This document shows, piece by piece, positions 18,125 through 26,985 of a stretch of 64,000 nucleotides of DNA. Origin of the DNA: Sulfurovum sp. (GTDB lineage Bacteria > Campylobacterota > Campylobacteria > Campylobacterales > Sulfurovaceae). The first letter of the stretch is position 1. Every line of letters starts with the position of its first letter. The stretch spans positions 6,390 to 70,389 of the forward strand of contig JAGSGJ010000005.1 of assembly GCA_023955225.1 (NCBI GenBank). Direction: 5' to 3'. The position numbers and the translations under genes are program-made. The notes beneath the pieces were generated by a model. The model was not told the DNA's origin, made no database searches, and saw nothing but the letters and a program-made list of their open reading frames with translations.

Positions 18125-20446
18125 ATGAAAGATGTCGTATGTGGTATGGATGTTTTAGAGGAGTCTAAATTTCAAAGTATACATCATCATGAAAGATACT
18201 ATTTTTGCAGTGGACAGTGCAAAATGAAGTTTGATACTTCACCAGATACCTTCCTCCATACAAAAGATACATCAAGTACAGTGACTTGCCCTGACGGTAG
18301 CTGTGACATTAACACATCTTTTATCAACAAAAATGTCCAATACACTTGTCCAATGCACCCAGAGATCATTAAGGATGAACCGGGAAGCTGTCCAATCTGT
18401 GGTATGGCACTAGAACCTCTCATGGCTACAGCAGAAGAAGACAAGAGTGAACTCATAGCAATGACACAGCGCTTTTGGTTCTCTTTGGCTTTGGCACTTC
18501 CTCTTTTTTTCTTAGCCATGATAGCGGATATGATGCCTTCTTTGTTACCGGAAAATGTATCTATGAAAACTTTATTCTGGATAGAGTTTTCTCTGTCAAC
18601 ACCAGTAGTACTTTGGGGTGGATGGCCATTTTTTGTAAGAGCTTGGCAATCCCTAAAAACATGGAATCTCAATATGTTTACGCTCATTGCTCTTGGAGTG
18701 TCAGTTGCATGGGTATACAGTGTGGTTGCTTTACTCTTCCCTGCTATTTTCCCGCCTCAGATGCAAGGCAGTGATGGCACGGTACATGTCTACTTTGAAT
18801 CTGCAGCTGTGATTGTGGCTTTGGTACTGATGGGACAGGTATTGGAGCTTAGAGCTCGTTCTAATACCAATGAGGCGATTAAAACACTACTTGGTCTTGC
18901 TCCTAACACGGCTACGCTTATTCATCCTGACGGATCAGAAACAGAGATCTCCATTGAAGAGGTTAAATTGGATGATGCACTGCATATTCGTCCCGGAGAG
19001 AAGATCCCGGTTGATGGAGTGGTTTTAAAAGGTGAAAGCCATGTAGATGAATCTATGGTCACGGGTGAACCTCTGGCTGTCAAAAAAACTTCAGGGACAA
19101 CACTCATCGGTGCGACGATTAACGGAACAGGTACCCTTGTTATGAAAGCAGAAAAAATAGGTGCAGACACCCTCCTCTCCCAAATCATCGATATGGTAGC
19201 CCAGGCACAACGTTCACGTGCACCCATACAAAAACTGGCTGACCTTGTCTCTTTTTATTTTGTACCTCTTGTTGTACTTATTTCTTTGATTACCTTTGTG
19301 ATATGGTATCTTGTTGGACCAGAACCTAAACTTGCTTATGCACTTGTTTCTGCTGTATCTGTTCTGATCATCGCATGCCCTTGTGCATTGGGTCTTGCAA
19401 CGCCTATCTCCATTATGGTCGGTACTGGGAAAGGTGCTTCTAATGGTGTACTCATCAAAAATGCAGAAGCACTGGAAATACTGGAAAAAGTGACCACGCT
19501 CATTGTCGATAAAACCGGTACATTAACAGAAGGGAAACCAAAACTTGTTGCAGTAGAAACTGTAGGTCAACTAGAAACAAATAACTTGCTTCAGATTGCA
19601 GCCTCACTCGAATACTCCAGTGAGCATCCCATCGCTCAGGCGATCGTTAAAGAAGTAGAAAGTCAAAACATTCAACTACTTGCTATTAAAGAGTTTAATT
19701 CTGTTACAGGTCAAGGAATTACGGGTAGTGTTAATAACCATACTGTTGCCATAGGAAATATAAAACTACTTGAATCTTTAAATGTGGAGACAATATTACT
19801 CAAAAAAAGAGCTCAAAGATTAAGAGCAGAAGGTGCCACGGTCATCTTAGTTGCTATCGATAATGAACCTGCAGGACTCATCGCTGTAGCAGACCCGATC
19901 AAAGAGACAACAAACGATGCAATTAAAACACTCCATGAAGAGGGATTAAAAGTTGTCATGCTCACAGGAGACAATGCTACAACGGCAAATGCAGTAGCCA
20001 AAAATCTTAACATAGATAAAGTTCATGCTGATGTACTCCCTAACGAAAAAGCTAAAGTAGTTAAAATGCTTCAGGAACAAGGTGAAATCGTAGCTATGGC
20101 AGGAGACGGAATTAATGATGCTCCTGCACTGGCTCAAGCTCATGTTGGTATCGCTATGGGTACAGGTACAGATGTGGCTATGCAGAGTTCAGGAGTCACG
20201 CTCATCAAAGGTGATCTTAGAGGCATCGTTAAGGCAAGACGTCTTAGTCGTGCTACAATGAAGAACATCAGACAAAACCGCTTTTTTGCCTTTATTTACA
20301 ATAGCTTTGGTGTTCCCATAGCAGCAGGTGTACTCTACCCTTTCTTTGGAATCTTACTCTCTCCTATGATCGCTGCTACAGCTATGAGTTTTTCTTCTGT
20401 CTCAGTGATACTCAATGCTTTACGATTGAAAAAAGAGACACTTTAG
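18125..20446 (+). CDS. copA: Copper-translocating P1B-type ATPase with YHS and CPMHP metal-binding N terminus
   Basis: Inner-membrane ATPase expected to export Cu+ (773 residues). I start it at 18125 because AAAGGAAT precedes that ATG; the frame is open to 18086. Order: a YHS-like domain (MKDVVCGMDV, YYFCSGQCKMKF), a short heavy-metal motif YTCPMHPEI / CPICGMALEP at about 73-98, then the P-type core: TGEP, transport motif CPC in IACPCALGLATP (about 417), phosphorylation motif DKTGTLTEG (about 461), SSEHPIAQA, and GDGINDAPALAQA. No classical GMxCxxC HMA domain is present. CPC with the YHS/CPMHP front is typical of Cu+ pumps; silver could also be carried. Confidence 0.9.
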   Translation: MKDVVCGMDVLEESKFQSIHHHERYYFCSGQCKMKFDTSPDTFLHTKDTSSTVTCPDGSCDINTSFINKNVQYTCPMHPEIIKDEPGSCPICGMALEPLMATAEEDKSELIAMTQRFWFSLALALPLFFLAMIADMMPSLLPENVSMKTLFWIEFSLSTPVVLWGGWPFFVRAWQSLKTWNLNMFTLIALGVSVAWVYSVVALLFPAIFPPQMQGSDGTVHVYFESAAVIVALVLMGQVLELRARSNTNEAIKTLLGLAPNTATLIHPDGSETEISIEEVKLDDALHIRPGEKIPVDGVVLKGESHVDESMVTGEPLAVKKTSGTTLIGATINGTGTLVMKAEKIGADTLLSQIIDMVAQAQRSRAPIQKLADLVSFYFVPLVVLISLITFVIWYLVGPEPKLAYALVSAVSVLIIACPCALGLATPISIMVGTGKGASNGVLIKNAEALEILEKVTTLIVDKTGTLTEGKPKLVAVETVGQLETNNLLQIAASLEYSSEHPIAQAIVKEVESQNIQLLAIKEFNSVTGQGITGSVNNHTVAIGNIKLLESLNVETILLKKRAQRLRAEGATVILVAIDNEPAGLIAVADPIKETTNDAIKTLHEEGLKVVMLTGDNATTANAVAKNLNIDKVHADVLPNEKAKVVKMLQEQGEIVAMAGDGINDAPALAQAHVGIAMGTGTDVAMQSSGVTLIKGDLRGIVKARRLSRATMKNIRQNRFFAFIYNSFGVPIAAGVLYPFFGILLSPMIAATAMSFSSVSVILNALRLKKETL

Positions 20447-20499
20447 TACTGAGCAAAATAAATACACACACATTACACACATTCTACCTAATATAGAGT

Positions 20500-20515
20500 A
20501 ATAATACGTATTATT
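20500..20515. promoter_or_regulatory. 16-base perfect palindrome upstream of the broken sod gene
   Basis: AATAATACGTATTATT is identical to its own reverse complement and lies 40 bases before the old superoxide dismutase start codon. It could be an operator for a dimeric regulator of that gene. It is not followed by a T-run, so a terminator for the copper ATPase is less likely. The regulator is unknown. Confidence 0.35.
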
Positions 20516-20554
20516 TAATGAGTAGAAAGAGGATGTAGAGTGGCACATATATTA

Positions 20555-21142
20555 ATGAATTTACCCTTTGATTAGAATGCTTTGGAACCGTATATCTCAA
20601 AAGAAACACTGCAGTATCATCACGGAAAACACCATGCTTCATATATTAAAAACTTAAATAGATTGATTGAAGGTACAACGTATGCAGATATGAACCTTGA
20701 AGCCATTATCATATCAGCTAGTGGTGGTATATTTAACAACGCTGCACAAGTATATAACCATGACTTTTATTTTAAAGGAATGAGCAGAAAAATTACTGCT
20801 CCTTCTAAAAACCTATTGGCTATATTTAACAAAGACTTTGGTTCTTTTGAAGCGTTTAAAAAGATTTTTTTTGAGACTGCTGCAGGTTTCTTTGGGTCAG
20901 GATGGATATGGCTGAGTGTTGATGATTCTGGCTCTTTGGTTCTTGAATCATTCTCCAATGCCGGTAATCCCCTACTCTCAGGACATACACCTTTAATGAC
21001 TTGTGATGTATGGGAACATGCTTACTACATTGACTATAGAAATGCGAGAGCAGCCTATCTTGAAAAGTGGTGGGGTTTGGTCGATTGGAATTTTGTTTCA
21101 CAAAACCTTGAAGCATTTACAGAAACGCGTCAAAGAAGTTAA
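20555..21142 (+). pseudogene. sodB: Fe/Mn superoxide dismutase broken by an in-frame TAG at codon 7
   Basis: From the ATG at 20555 the frame reads MNLPFD, TAG (20573-20575), NALEPYISKETLQYHHGKHH, which matches the invariant start of Fe-SODs except for the stop. The rest, 186 residues from TTG 20582, is intact and keeps the metal ligands: the His in YHHGKHH, NHDFY, and Asp and His in CDVWEHAYYIDY. An AGAGGA ribosome site serves the ATG, not the TTG. The protein may therefore be lost, made by readthrough, or started weakly at TTG 20582 without the first residues of the fold. A sequencing error at one base is the main alternative. Confidence 0.75.
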
Positions 21143-21174
21143 GATGAAAACATCAAGAAGACGTTCTTTCACTT

Positions 21175-21321
21175 AGGATTTAGCCAATGTCTTTAGAAAA
21201 TTGAAGCAGTATAATGGAAAAAATGAAGGAAAAGCCTATATTGCTTATAAAAGGAAATATATATGATGTTAGCTCTAGTCCTTTATGGAAAGATGGTATA
21301 CATCAAAACCAATACCTATAA
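21175..21321 (+). pseudogene. Frameshifted cytochrome b5-like haem-binding domain relic
   Basis: One frame reads FRKLKQYNGKNEGKAYIAYK, then the next frame continues GNIYDVSSSPLWKDGIHQNQ before a TAA. Joined, these match the start of the small bacterial cytochrome b5-like haem-binding domain (a Y-G-K-AYIA-G-YDV-WKDG-H pattern). The shift is at a run of four A (about 21248-21251), consistent with one extra base. The second haem-His region that should follow is absent. I read it as a dead fragment next to the broken sod gene. The downstream frame (WFKDNTYELESSHDISNLP) is not recognisable. Confidence 0.55.
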
Positions 21322-21359
21322 ATGGTTCAAAGACAATACCTATGAATTAGAGAGTAGCC

Positions 21360-21545
21360 ATGACATCAGCAACCTCCCCCTCTTCGATGATAAAAGCACT
21401 TGAAAATAATCCTATACCAAGAGGTATTTTTTATCAAGCGGAAGGTATTACCTTTGAAGAGCATCTCAGAGGAGATGAGAAAAGAGCACTTTTCAGTCTT
21501 ACGCATGATCTTAAAAATATACAAGAATTGTTTAATGAATATTGA
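21360..21545 (+). CDS. Small ORF of unknown status in the decayed segment
   Basis: An open frame of 61 codons (MTSATSPSSMIKALENNPIP..., ending DLKNIQELFNEY). No family is recognised, there is no convincing ribosome site, and it follows two gene relics. The C-terminal half, with RGIFYQAEGITFEEHLRGDE, has protein-like composition, so it may be the tail of another broken gene rather than a real small protein. Confidence 0.25.
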   Translation: MTSATSPSSMIKALENNPIPRGIFYQAEGITFEEHLRGDEKRALFSLTHDLKNIQELFNEY

Positions 21546-21616
21546 AATAAAAAGATAAATAAGATAAATTTACTCCTAATTTATGAAAAGACTTGAATAT
21601 TACAGTATTTTTGTGC

Positions 21617-21650
21617 TATAACTATGGAAAGAATGAAAGAATGAAAGAAT
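21617..21650 (+). promoter_or_regulatory. Putative suf operon promoter with three tandem octamers
   Basis: A -10-like TATAAC (21617-21622, in GTGCTATAACTATGG) is followed directly by three perfect head-to-tail copies of GAAAGAAT (21627-21650), then AAGGATTTTAA before the sufB ATG at 21676. The octamers would fall in the first transcribed bases. They could be a regulator site or slippage DNA. I see no IscR-type palindrome. Confidence 0.4.
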
Positions 21651-21675
21651 AAAATACTCTATATAAGGATTTTAA

Positions 21676-23115
21676 ATGGCAAATGAAGGATTAGATAAAG
21701 CTGTCTCCGGCGAGTATGCACTCGGCTTTGAGATAGATATCGAAACTGAAGTAGTACCACCGGGACTTGATGAGAGTACCATCGCATTCATCTCAAATAA
21801 AAAGGAAGAACCTGAATGGATGCTAGAGCTTCGTCTCAAAGCATTAAAAAAATGGGAAACGATGACTGAACCACATTGGGCGAAACTGGACTATGAACCT
21901 ATAGACTATCAGTCTATCTCCTACTATGCAGCCCCCAAAGAAGGTATAGATAGTTTAGACGAAGTTGACCCTAAAATCTTGGAAGCCTATGAAAAGCTTG
22001 GTATCTCTTTAGAAGAGCAAAAGCAGCTTGCAGGAGTAAAAGTAGCTGTTGATGCCGTAGTCGATTCAGTTTCAGTTAAAACAACCTACTCTGAAGAGCT
22101 TGAGAAACATGGTGTCATATTCTGTTCCATCTCTGAAGCGATACGTGATTATCCTGAACTCGTTAAAAAATATATGTTCTCTGTTGTGCCTATGGCAGAT
22201 AACTACTTTGCAGCACTTAACTCAGCTGTGTTTACCGATGGTACTTTTGTTTATATTCCAAAAGGTGTACGATGTCCTATGGAACTTTCTACATACTTTA
22301 GAATTAACGCTATAAATACTGGACAGTTTGAACGTACCCTCATCATTGCAGATGAAGGAAGTCATGTAAGTTACAATGAAGGGTGTTCAGCACCAACACG
22401 TGATGAACATCAGCTTCACGCTGCTGTAGTGGAACTTATCATCTTAAAAGATGCAGAGATAAAATACTCTACCATCCAAAACTGGTATCCAGGAGATGAA
22501 ACAGGTAAAGGAGGGATCTACAACTTCGTAACCAAGCGTGCCATCTGTGAAGGTGATAACGCTAAGGTTTCATGGACACAGGTAGAGACAGGCTCTGCTA
22601 TTACATGGAAGTATCCTAGCTGTATTTTAAAAGGTGACAATTCTGTGGGTGAATTTTACTCTGTTGCTGTCACCACCCTGGCCCAACAAGCAGACACAGG
22701 TACAAAGATGATACATATTGGTAAGAACACACGTTCTACCATCATCTCAAAAGGTATCTCCGCTATGAAAGGTCAAAATACGTATAGAGGACTGGTCAAG
22801 ATAAATTCTTCAGCGGTAGGTGCAAGAAACTACTCTGAGTGTGATTCACTACTCATAGGTTCTGAATGTGGAGCACATACCTTCCCTTATCTTGAGTCTA
22901 AAGACACACAAGGGCAAGTAGAACATGAGGCAACCACCTCAAAAATCAGTGATGAACAACTCTTTTACTTACGGCAAAGAGGTATAACAGAGGAAGATGC
23001 CGTGTCTATGATAGTCCACGGTTTTTGTAAACAAGTTTTTAGCCAACTCCCTATGGAATACGCAGTTGAAGCCAAAGCATTATTAGAATTAACATTAGAA
23101 GGAAGTGTAGGATGA
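21676..23115 (+). CDS. sufB: Fe-S cluster scaffold subunit SufB
   Basis: Scaffold subunit of the SufBCD complex on which Fe-S clusters are built (479 residues, normal for SufB). Seen: SSVFTDGTFVYIPKGVRCP-type segment (FTDGTFVYIPKGVRCPMELS), VSYNEGCSAP, HAAVVELI, YSTIQNWYPGD, and the C-terminal SECDSLLIGSECGAHTFPY and HEATTSKI segments conserved in SufB. It opens a tight operon with sufC (overlap of four bases), sufD, sufE and a MIP18-family gene. No cysteine desulfurase gene (sufS) lies in the operon, so sulfur must come from an enzyme encoded elsewhere. Confidence 0.96.
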   Translation: MANEGLDKAVSGEYALGFEIDIETEVVPPGLDESTIAFISNKKEEPEWMLELRLKALKKWETMTEPHWAKLDYEPIDYQSISYYAAPKEGIDSLDEVDPKILEAYEKLGISLEEQKQLAGVKVAVDAVVDSVSVKTTYSEELEKHGVIFCSISEAIRDYPELVKKYMFSVVPMADNYFAALNSAVFTDGTFVYIPKGVRCPMELSTYFRINAINTGQFERTLIIADEGSHVSYNEGCSAPTRDEHQLHAAVVELIILKDAEIKYSTIQNWYPGDETGKGGIYNFVTKRAICEGDNAKVSWTQVETGSAITWKYPSCILKGDNSVGEFYSVAVTTLAQQADTGTKMIHIGKNTRSTIISKGISAMKGQNTYRGLVKINSSAVGARNYSECDSLLIGSECGAHTFPYLESKDTQGQVEHEATTSKISDEQLFYLRQRGITEEDAVSMIVHGFCKQVFSQLPMEYAVEAKALLELTLEGSVG

Positions 23116-23864
23116 GTACAGTGATGAAAATAGAGAATTTACAAGCAAAGATAGGTGACAAGCAGATACTTAAAGGACTTAACCTAGAGTTAGAAGCTGG
23201 AAAAGTACATGCCATCATGGGGCCAAATGGTGCAGGTAAATCAACACTTTCTAAAACAATCGTAGGTCACTATGATGTAGAAGTACTTGGTGGAGACATT
23301 ACCTATAAAGGTAAAAGTATTGTAGATATGGATGCAGAAGAGAGAGCTTTGGAAGGCATATTCCTAAGTTTTCAACATCCTGTAGAAATTCCTGGTGTTA
23401 ACAATGCTTATTTCCTTAGAACTGCACTCAATGCAAAGCGTAAACATGAAGGCAAAGATGAGCTCAATGCTGCTGAGTTTTTACGTCTTATGAAAAGCCA
23501 CTTGGAGATGCTGGGTATGAAGTCTGACATGATAAGCCGTTCGCTTAACGAAGGGTTCTCTGGTGGAGAAAAAAAACGTAATGAAATACTTCAAATGCTT
23601 ATTTTAGAGCCTGAAGTGATCATCCTAGATGAGATTGACTCTGGTCTTGACATCGATGCACTTAGAGCTGTATCAGAAGGAATTAACAAGATGAAAGATG
23701 GTAAACGTACTTTCCTTGTAATTACTCACTACTCAAGAATTCTTGACTACATTGAACCGGATTACATCCATGTACTTAAAGATGGAAAAGTCATCAAAAC
23801 AGCAGGTCCTGAACTTGTTGCACAACTAGAAGAAAATGGTTATGACGCTATAGAGGAAGAATAA
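23112..23864 (+). CDS. sufC: Fe-S assembly ATPase SufC
   Basis: ABC-type ATPase that drives conformational change of SufBD during cluster assembly; soluble, 250 residues. Seen: Walker A GPNGAGKSTLSK, Q-loop LSFQHPVEIPGV, signature GFSGGEKKRNEI, Walker B VIILDEIDSGLDIDALR and the switch His in VITHYSRIL. The DEIDSGLD form of Walker B and the EKKRNE signature are diagnostic for SufC rather than a transporter ATPase. It overlaps sufB by four bases and sufD by one. Confidence 0.97.
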   Translation: MSTVMKIENLQAKIGDKQILKGLNLELEAGKVHAIMGPNGAGKSTLSKTIVGHYDVEVLGGDITYKGKSIVDMDAEERALEGIFLSFQHPVEIPGVNNAYFLRTALNAKRKHEGKDELNAAEFLRLMKSHLEMLGMKSDMISRSLNEGFSGGEKKRNEILQMLILEPEVIILDEIDSGLDIDALRAVSEGINKMKDGKRTFLVITHYSRILDYIEPDYIHVLKDGKVIKTAGPELVAQLEENGYDAIEEE

Positions 23865-25048
23865 TGAATCTCTCAAACCTAAAAAACTGCAACGCAGAAG
23901 AAGTAGCGACTGTATTAGAAGTAGAAGGGCGTGAACTCCTTGTTGAGAAGTTTGCTTCTCTTGGACTACCTCACAAAATGACAGAAGAGTACCACTACTT
24001 TGATGTAGAAAAACTACTTGATGTAGAGTATAAAACCCTTAACTATATCCCCAAGACTATTGAGCTTGGGGATAAGATAGAGATAGTAGATGGAGTAGTC
24101 ACCAAAGCACCCAAAGGGATGCGTGTCTACTCTGAACCATGTGAGATAATAGACATGGAACATTTTGATGCACTCTATTACCTGGGTCACCTACTTTCAC
24201 CTCATATCATAAGGATAGAGGTAGATGGAGATTGCCACGTAGAAATACTGCACAAGTACACACAGAGTGATGCACTCATAAACTATAGGATTGTTATTAG
24301 TAACCAAGCAAACCGTCATACAACAATGTATGAGAACTTTGAAGCTGAAGACATACGAAATACACTTGTACTATATGGTTATGACATGCACATAGCTCAA
24401 GACTCAACACTTCGTATGGTAAGGCTACAAACCATGAGTGACAAAAAATACAGTATGGTAGCTTCACATAAAGTGAGTATCGCTAAAAATGCTAATGCCT
24501 TACTCAAAAACTTTGACTTTGGTGGAGGTCAAGCCTTACAAGTACTTAAAGTAGAATTATCAGAGCGTGCACACGTTGACGCAGGTCACCTACTCTACCT
24601 TAACGATGATTCTAAACGTGGTACGGCTTCACAGATCATTCACAGAGGTGAACATTCTACTTCTAAGCAAGAGGCTAAAAACATTTTAGATGGTCAGGCT
24701 AGAGGTATTTTTGATGCACTTATCCGTGTAGAACACTCTGCCAAGTTTACCAAAGCAGAGCAAAATGCAAAGTCTATATTGCTTCATGAAAAAGCATACA
24801 TGGCATCTAAACCACAGCTTGAGATTTATATAGATGAACTAGAAGCAAGCCATGGTGCTACCACGGGCCAGCTAGATGAAAAACAACTTTTCTACCTGCA
24901 AAGTCGTGGAATTAGCTACGTAGAAGCTAGAAAAATACTTGTCATCGCCTTTGCCAATACGCTTATAGAGCAAGTCAAAGACACAAGACACCAAGAACGC
25001 ATAAAAACTGCTTTTGAAGAAGTGTTTTATGCTTCAAATAAAGGATAA
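23864..25048 (+). CDS. sufD: Fe-S assembly subunit SufD
   Basis: Paralogue of SufB that forms the SufB-SufC2-SufD scaffold and helps iron entry (394 residues). Seen: the beta-helix core with HIAQDSTLRMVRLQ, LSERAHVDAGHLLYLNDDSK, and the C-terminal HGATTGQLDEKQLFYLQSRG with a conserved His before ATTG, matching the SufB/SufD C-terminal signature. The N terminus differs from SufB, as expected for SufD. Start overlaps the sufC stop (TAATG). Confidence 0.93.
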   Translation: MNLSNLKNCNAEEVATVLEVEGRELLVEKFASLGLPHKMTEEYHYFDVEKLLDVEYKTLNYIPKTIELGDKIEIVDGVVTKAPKGMRVYSEPCEIIDMEHFDALYYLGHLLSPHIIRIEVDGDCHVEILHKYTQSDALINYRIVISNQANRHTTMYENFEAEDIRNTLVLYGYDMHIAQDSTLRMVRLQTMSDKKYSMVASHKVSIAKNANALLKNFDFGGGQALQVLKVELSERAHVDAGHLLYLNDDSKRGTASQIIHRGEHSTSKQEAKNILDGQARGIFDALIRVEHSAKFTKAEQNAKSILLHEKAYMASKPQLEIYIDELEASHGATTGQLDEKQLFYLQSRGISYVEARKILVIAFANTLIEQVKDTRHQERIKTAFEEVFYASNKG

Positions 25049-25051
25049 ACT

Positions 25052-25486
25052 ATGAATAAGCAAAATACAATGCTGGAAACAGTAGCCAATTTTAAAGAAG
25101 ATTTTGATCTTTTTCCTACTGCAAATGACAAACTAGAATATATCTTTGACTTAGGTAAAAGACATACCACACTAGCAGATGAAGAAAAAAACGAGAGCAC
25201 GTATGTGGTAGGTTGTGCATCTGATGCTTGGCTTGTGGGTGAGTGCAAGGATGGCATACTGCTTCTTCGTGGAGAAGGTACTTCCGAGATGGCAAAAGGT
25301 ATGTTGACACTTTTACTAGATATCTTTGCAAATCGACCAGTGGATGAAGTCTTAAATTTTGATCCAGCCAAATTACATGATATGGGAGTTGTAGAACTCC
25401 TCTCTCCCGTGCGCCAACAGAGCTTGGAAGCATTCTTGAAAATGGTCTATGGCTATGCTCACAAATGTAAAGAACAAGGAGCATAA
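25052..25486 (+). CDS. sufE: Sulfur acceptor SufE
   Basis: Accepts sulfane sulfur from a cysteine desulfurase on an active-site cysteine and hands it to SufB (144 residues, usual length). The conserved motif VVGCASDAWLVGE, about residues 50-62, holds the acceptor cysteine. GTSEMAKGMLTLLLDIFANR is the typical following helix. It starts three bases after sufD. Its presence without a SufS partner in the operon points to a shared desulfurase elsewhere. Confidence 0.93.
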   Translation: MNKQNTMLETVANFKEDFDLFPTANDKLEYIFDLGKRHTTLADEEKNESTYVVGCASDAWLVGECKDGILLLRGEGTSEMAKGMLTLLLDIFANRPVDEVLNFDPAKLHDMGVVELLSPVRQQSLEAFLKMVYGYAHKCKEQGA

Positions 25487-25487
25487 T

Positions 25488-25886
25488 ATGCCTACAGATG
25501 TAACTAACAGTATAAATGAAAAAATGGCAAAAGAGCGTCAAAAATTCATAGATAGTCAACCCACAGATGATGAGATGACAGAAAAAATTATTGCTCATCT
25601 TAAAGAGATCTATGACCCTGAACTTCCAGTAAACATCTACGACTTAGGGCTGATCTACAACATAGACACTTGGACAGATGAAGTCTCTATGATGAAAAAA
25701 TGTAAGATAACTATGACACTCACTTCTGCTACATGTTCATTTTCACAAGTGATCATTGACTTGGTTAAAAGCATTGCTGCTCGTCAGGAAGGTCTTGAAG
25801 ATATCGATGTAGAGATTGTATTTGACCCACCATGGGGACAAGATAGTATGACAGATGAAGCAAAATTGGCGATGGGATTACTCTAA
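25488..25886 (+). CDS. MIP18/DUF59-family Fe-S assembly factor (SufT-like)
   Basis: Protein of 132 residues from the ATG one base after the sufE stop; the frame is open back to 25449 inside sufE. It contains a DUF59 core: HLKEIYDPELPVNIYDLGLI, the TMTLTSATCSFSQ segment with the conserved cysteine, and IVFDPPWGQDSMTDEAK. This family (SufT, PaaD, MIP18) helps deliver or mature Fe-S clusters. It ends the operon. SufT is the likely role by context; a specific target is unknown. Confidence 0.88.
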   Translation: MPTDVTNSINEKMAKERQKFIDSQPTDDEMTEKIIAHLKEIYDPELPVNIYDLGLIYNIDTWTDEVSMMKKCKITMTLTSATCSFSQVIIDLVKSIAARQEGLEDIDVEIVFDPPWGQDSMTDEAKLAMGLL

Positions 25887-25971
25887 AACTTTCTTTTTTC
25901 TTCTCATACATATAACAAATTGTTTTAAAAAGCATAAGAAATAGATATAATCTTGGCTTTTTCTTTTTTAT

Positions 25972-26055
25972 TTGTCTATAACTCCGAACTTTCTGCAAGA
26001 GAGTATCAAACTCCTTATTTTGATACACAAAATGTGTCTTCTATTTTCCACGTAT
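25972..26055 (+). repeat. Partial copy of the helicase-gene leader, upstream of the second SufCB pair
   Basis: This segment repeats the promoter and first part of the leader found at 28287-28373. The stretch CTGCAAGAGAGTATCAAACT plus the eight following bases is identical, and CTATTTTCCACG recurs at the end. It has a -10-like TATAAC at 25977-25982 and an 8-base stem GTATCAAA / TTTGATAC. The downstream structured part of the full leader is missing here. The remaining parts of the 343-base gap (25887-26229) hold a T-rich tract after the DUF59 gene and a second promoter-like TATAAT near 26131-26136. Confidence 0.75.
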
Positions 26056-26229
26056 AGATGATAAAACAACCTAAACTATAGACCAAGAAATATACTTGAG
26101 TGCAAAACACTGGTAGAAATATTTTATGATATAATTTATATAAAAGAGTCTGGCTCATATGCATTGCATTGGTGTGTTTAAGTCAGTATATAAATTACTA
26201 ACAGCCCATAACAAATAAAAGAGTTTAAA

Positions 26230-26985
26230 ATGGATGTACCCGTGTTGGAAATTACCGATCTTCATGTTTCTGTAGAAATGAAAGAGATTATAAAAGGGAT
26301 GAACCTGAGCGTAGGAAAAGGTGAGATTCACGTTATATTTGGTCCGAATGGTTCTGGAAAATCTACGATGCTCAATGCTATTTTAAAACTTCCTGGCTAT
26401 AGCATTGATGAGGGAGAGATTAGGATAAAATCCAAAAACATACAGGATATGACAACAGATGAAATCGCTAATATGGGTATCGGTATGTCTTTTCAGCATC
26501 CTCCAAAGATCAAAGGGGTGACACTCCGAAACTTTCTTTATGCGATCAACCGCTCCGAGGACCTTGATGATGAGATTCGGGCGCTCAGTATGGAAAACTT
26601 TCTGGAAAGAGAGCTCAATGTCGGTTTTTCTGGCGGAGAGCTAAAAAGGGCTGAAGTGCTGAAACTCTATGCGCAAAACCCTGATCTGCTTTTGTTAGAC
26701 GAACCGGAATCGGGGGTCGACATTGAAAATATTGCCGTCATCTCAAAATCGATCAATAAGATCCTTCAAAAAGAGACGCCGATGAAACTGCGTGAACGTT
26801 CTGCGATAATTATCACGCATACGGGTCATATTCTCAACTATATCGACGCTGATATTGGACACGTATTCATGGACGGTAAAATCGTCTGCACCGGTAATCC
26901 AAAATCGATCATGGAAGATATTAAGAAGCTCGGTTTTGCTGGATGTGTAGCAGCATGTATCAAGGAATCAAAGGATACCACATGA
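26230..26985 (+). CDS. Second SufC-like ATPase, minimal SufBC (SMS) type
   Basis: Soluble ABC ATPase of 251 residues, paralogous to sufC but clearly distinct. Seen: Walker A GPNGSGKSTMLNAI, Q-loop MSFQHPPKIKGVTL, signature GFSGGELKRAEVLKLYAQNP, Walker B LLLLDEPESGVDIENI. The ELKRAEV signature and DEPESGVD form fit the archaeal/anaerobe-type minimal SufBC pair better than the proteobacterial SufC 2.4 kb upstream. It overlaps its SufB-like partner (ATGA). Its base composition looks more G+C-rich than the neighbouring suf operon, mostly toward the 3' gene, which hints at transfer. Confidence 0.85.
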   Translation: MDVPVLEITDLHVSVEMKEIIKGMNLSVGKGEIHVIFGPNGSGKSTMLNAILKLPGYSIDEGEIRIKSKNIQDMTTDEIANMGIGMSFQHPPKIKGVTLRNFLYAINRSEDLDDEIRALSMENFLERELNVGFSGGELKRAEVLKLYAQNPDLLLLDEPESGVDIENIAVISKSINKILQKETPMKLRERSAIIITHTGHILNYIDADIGHVFMDGKIVCTGNPKSIMEDIKKLGFAGCVAACIKESKDTT

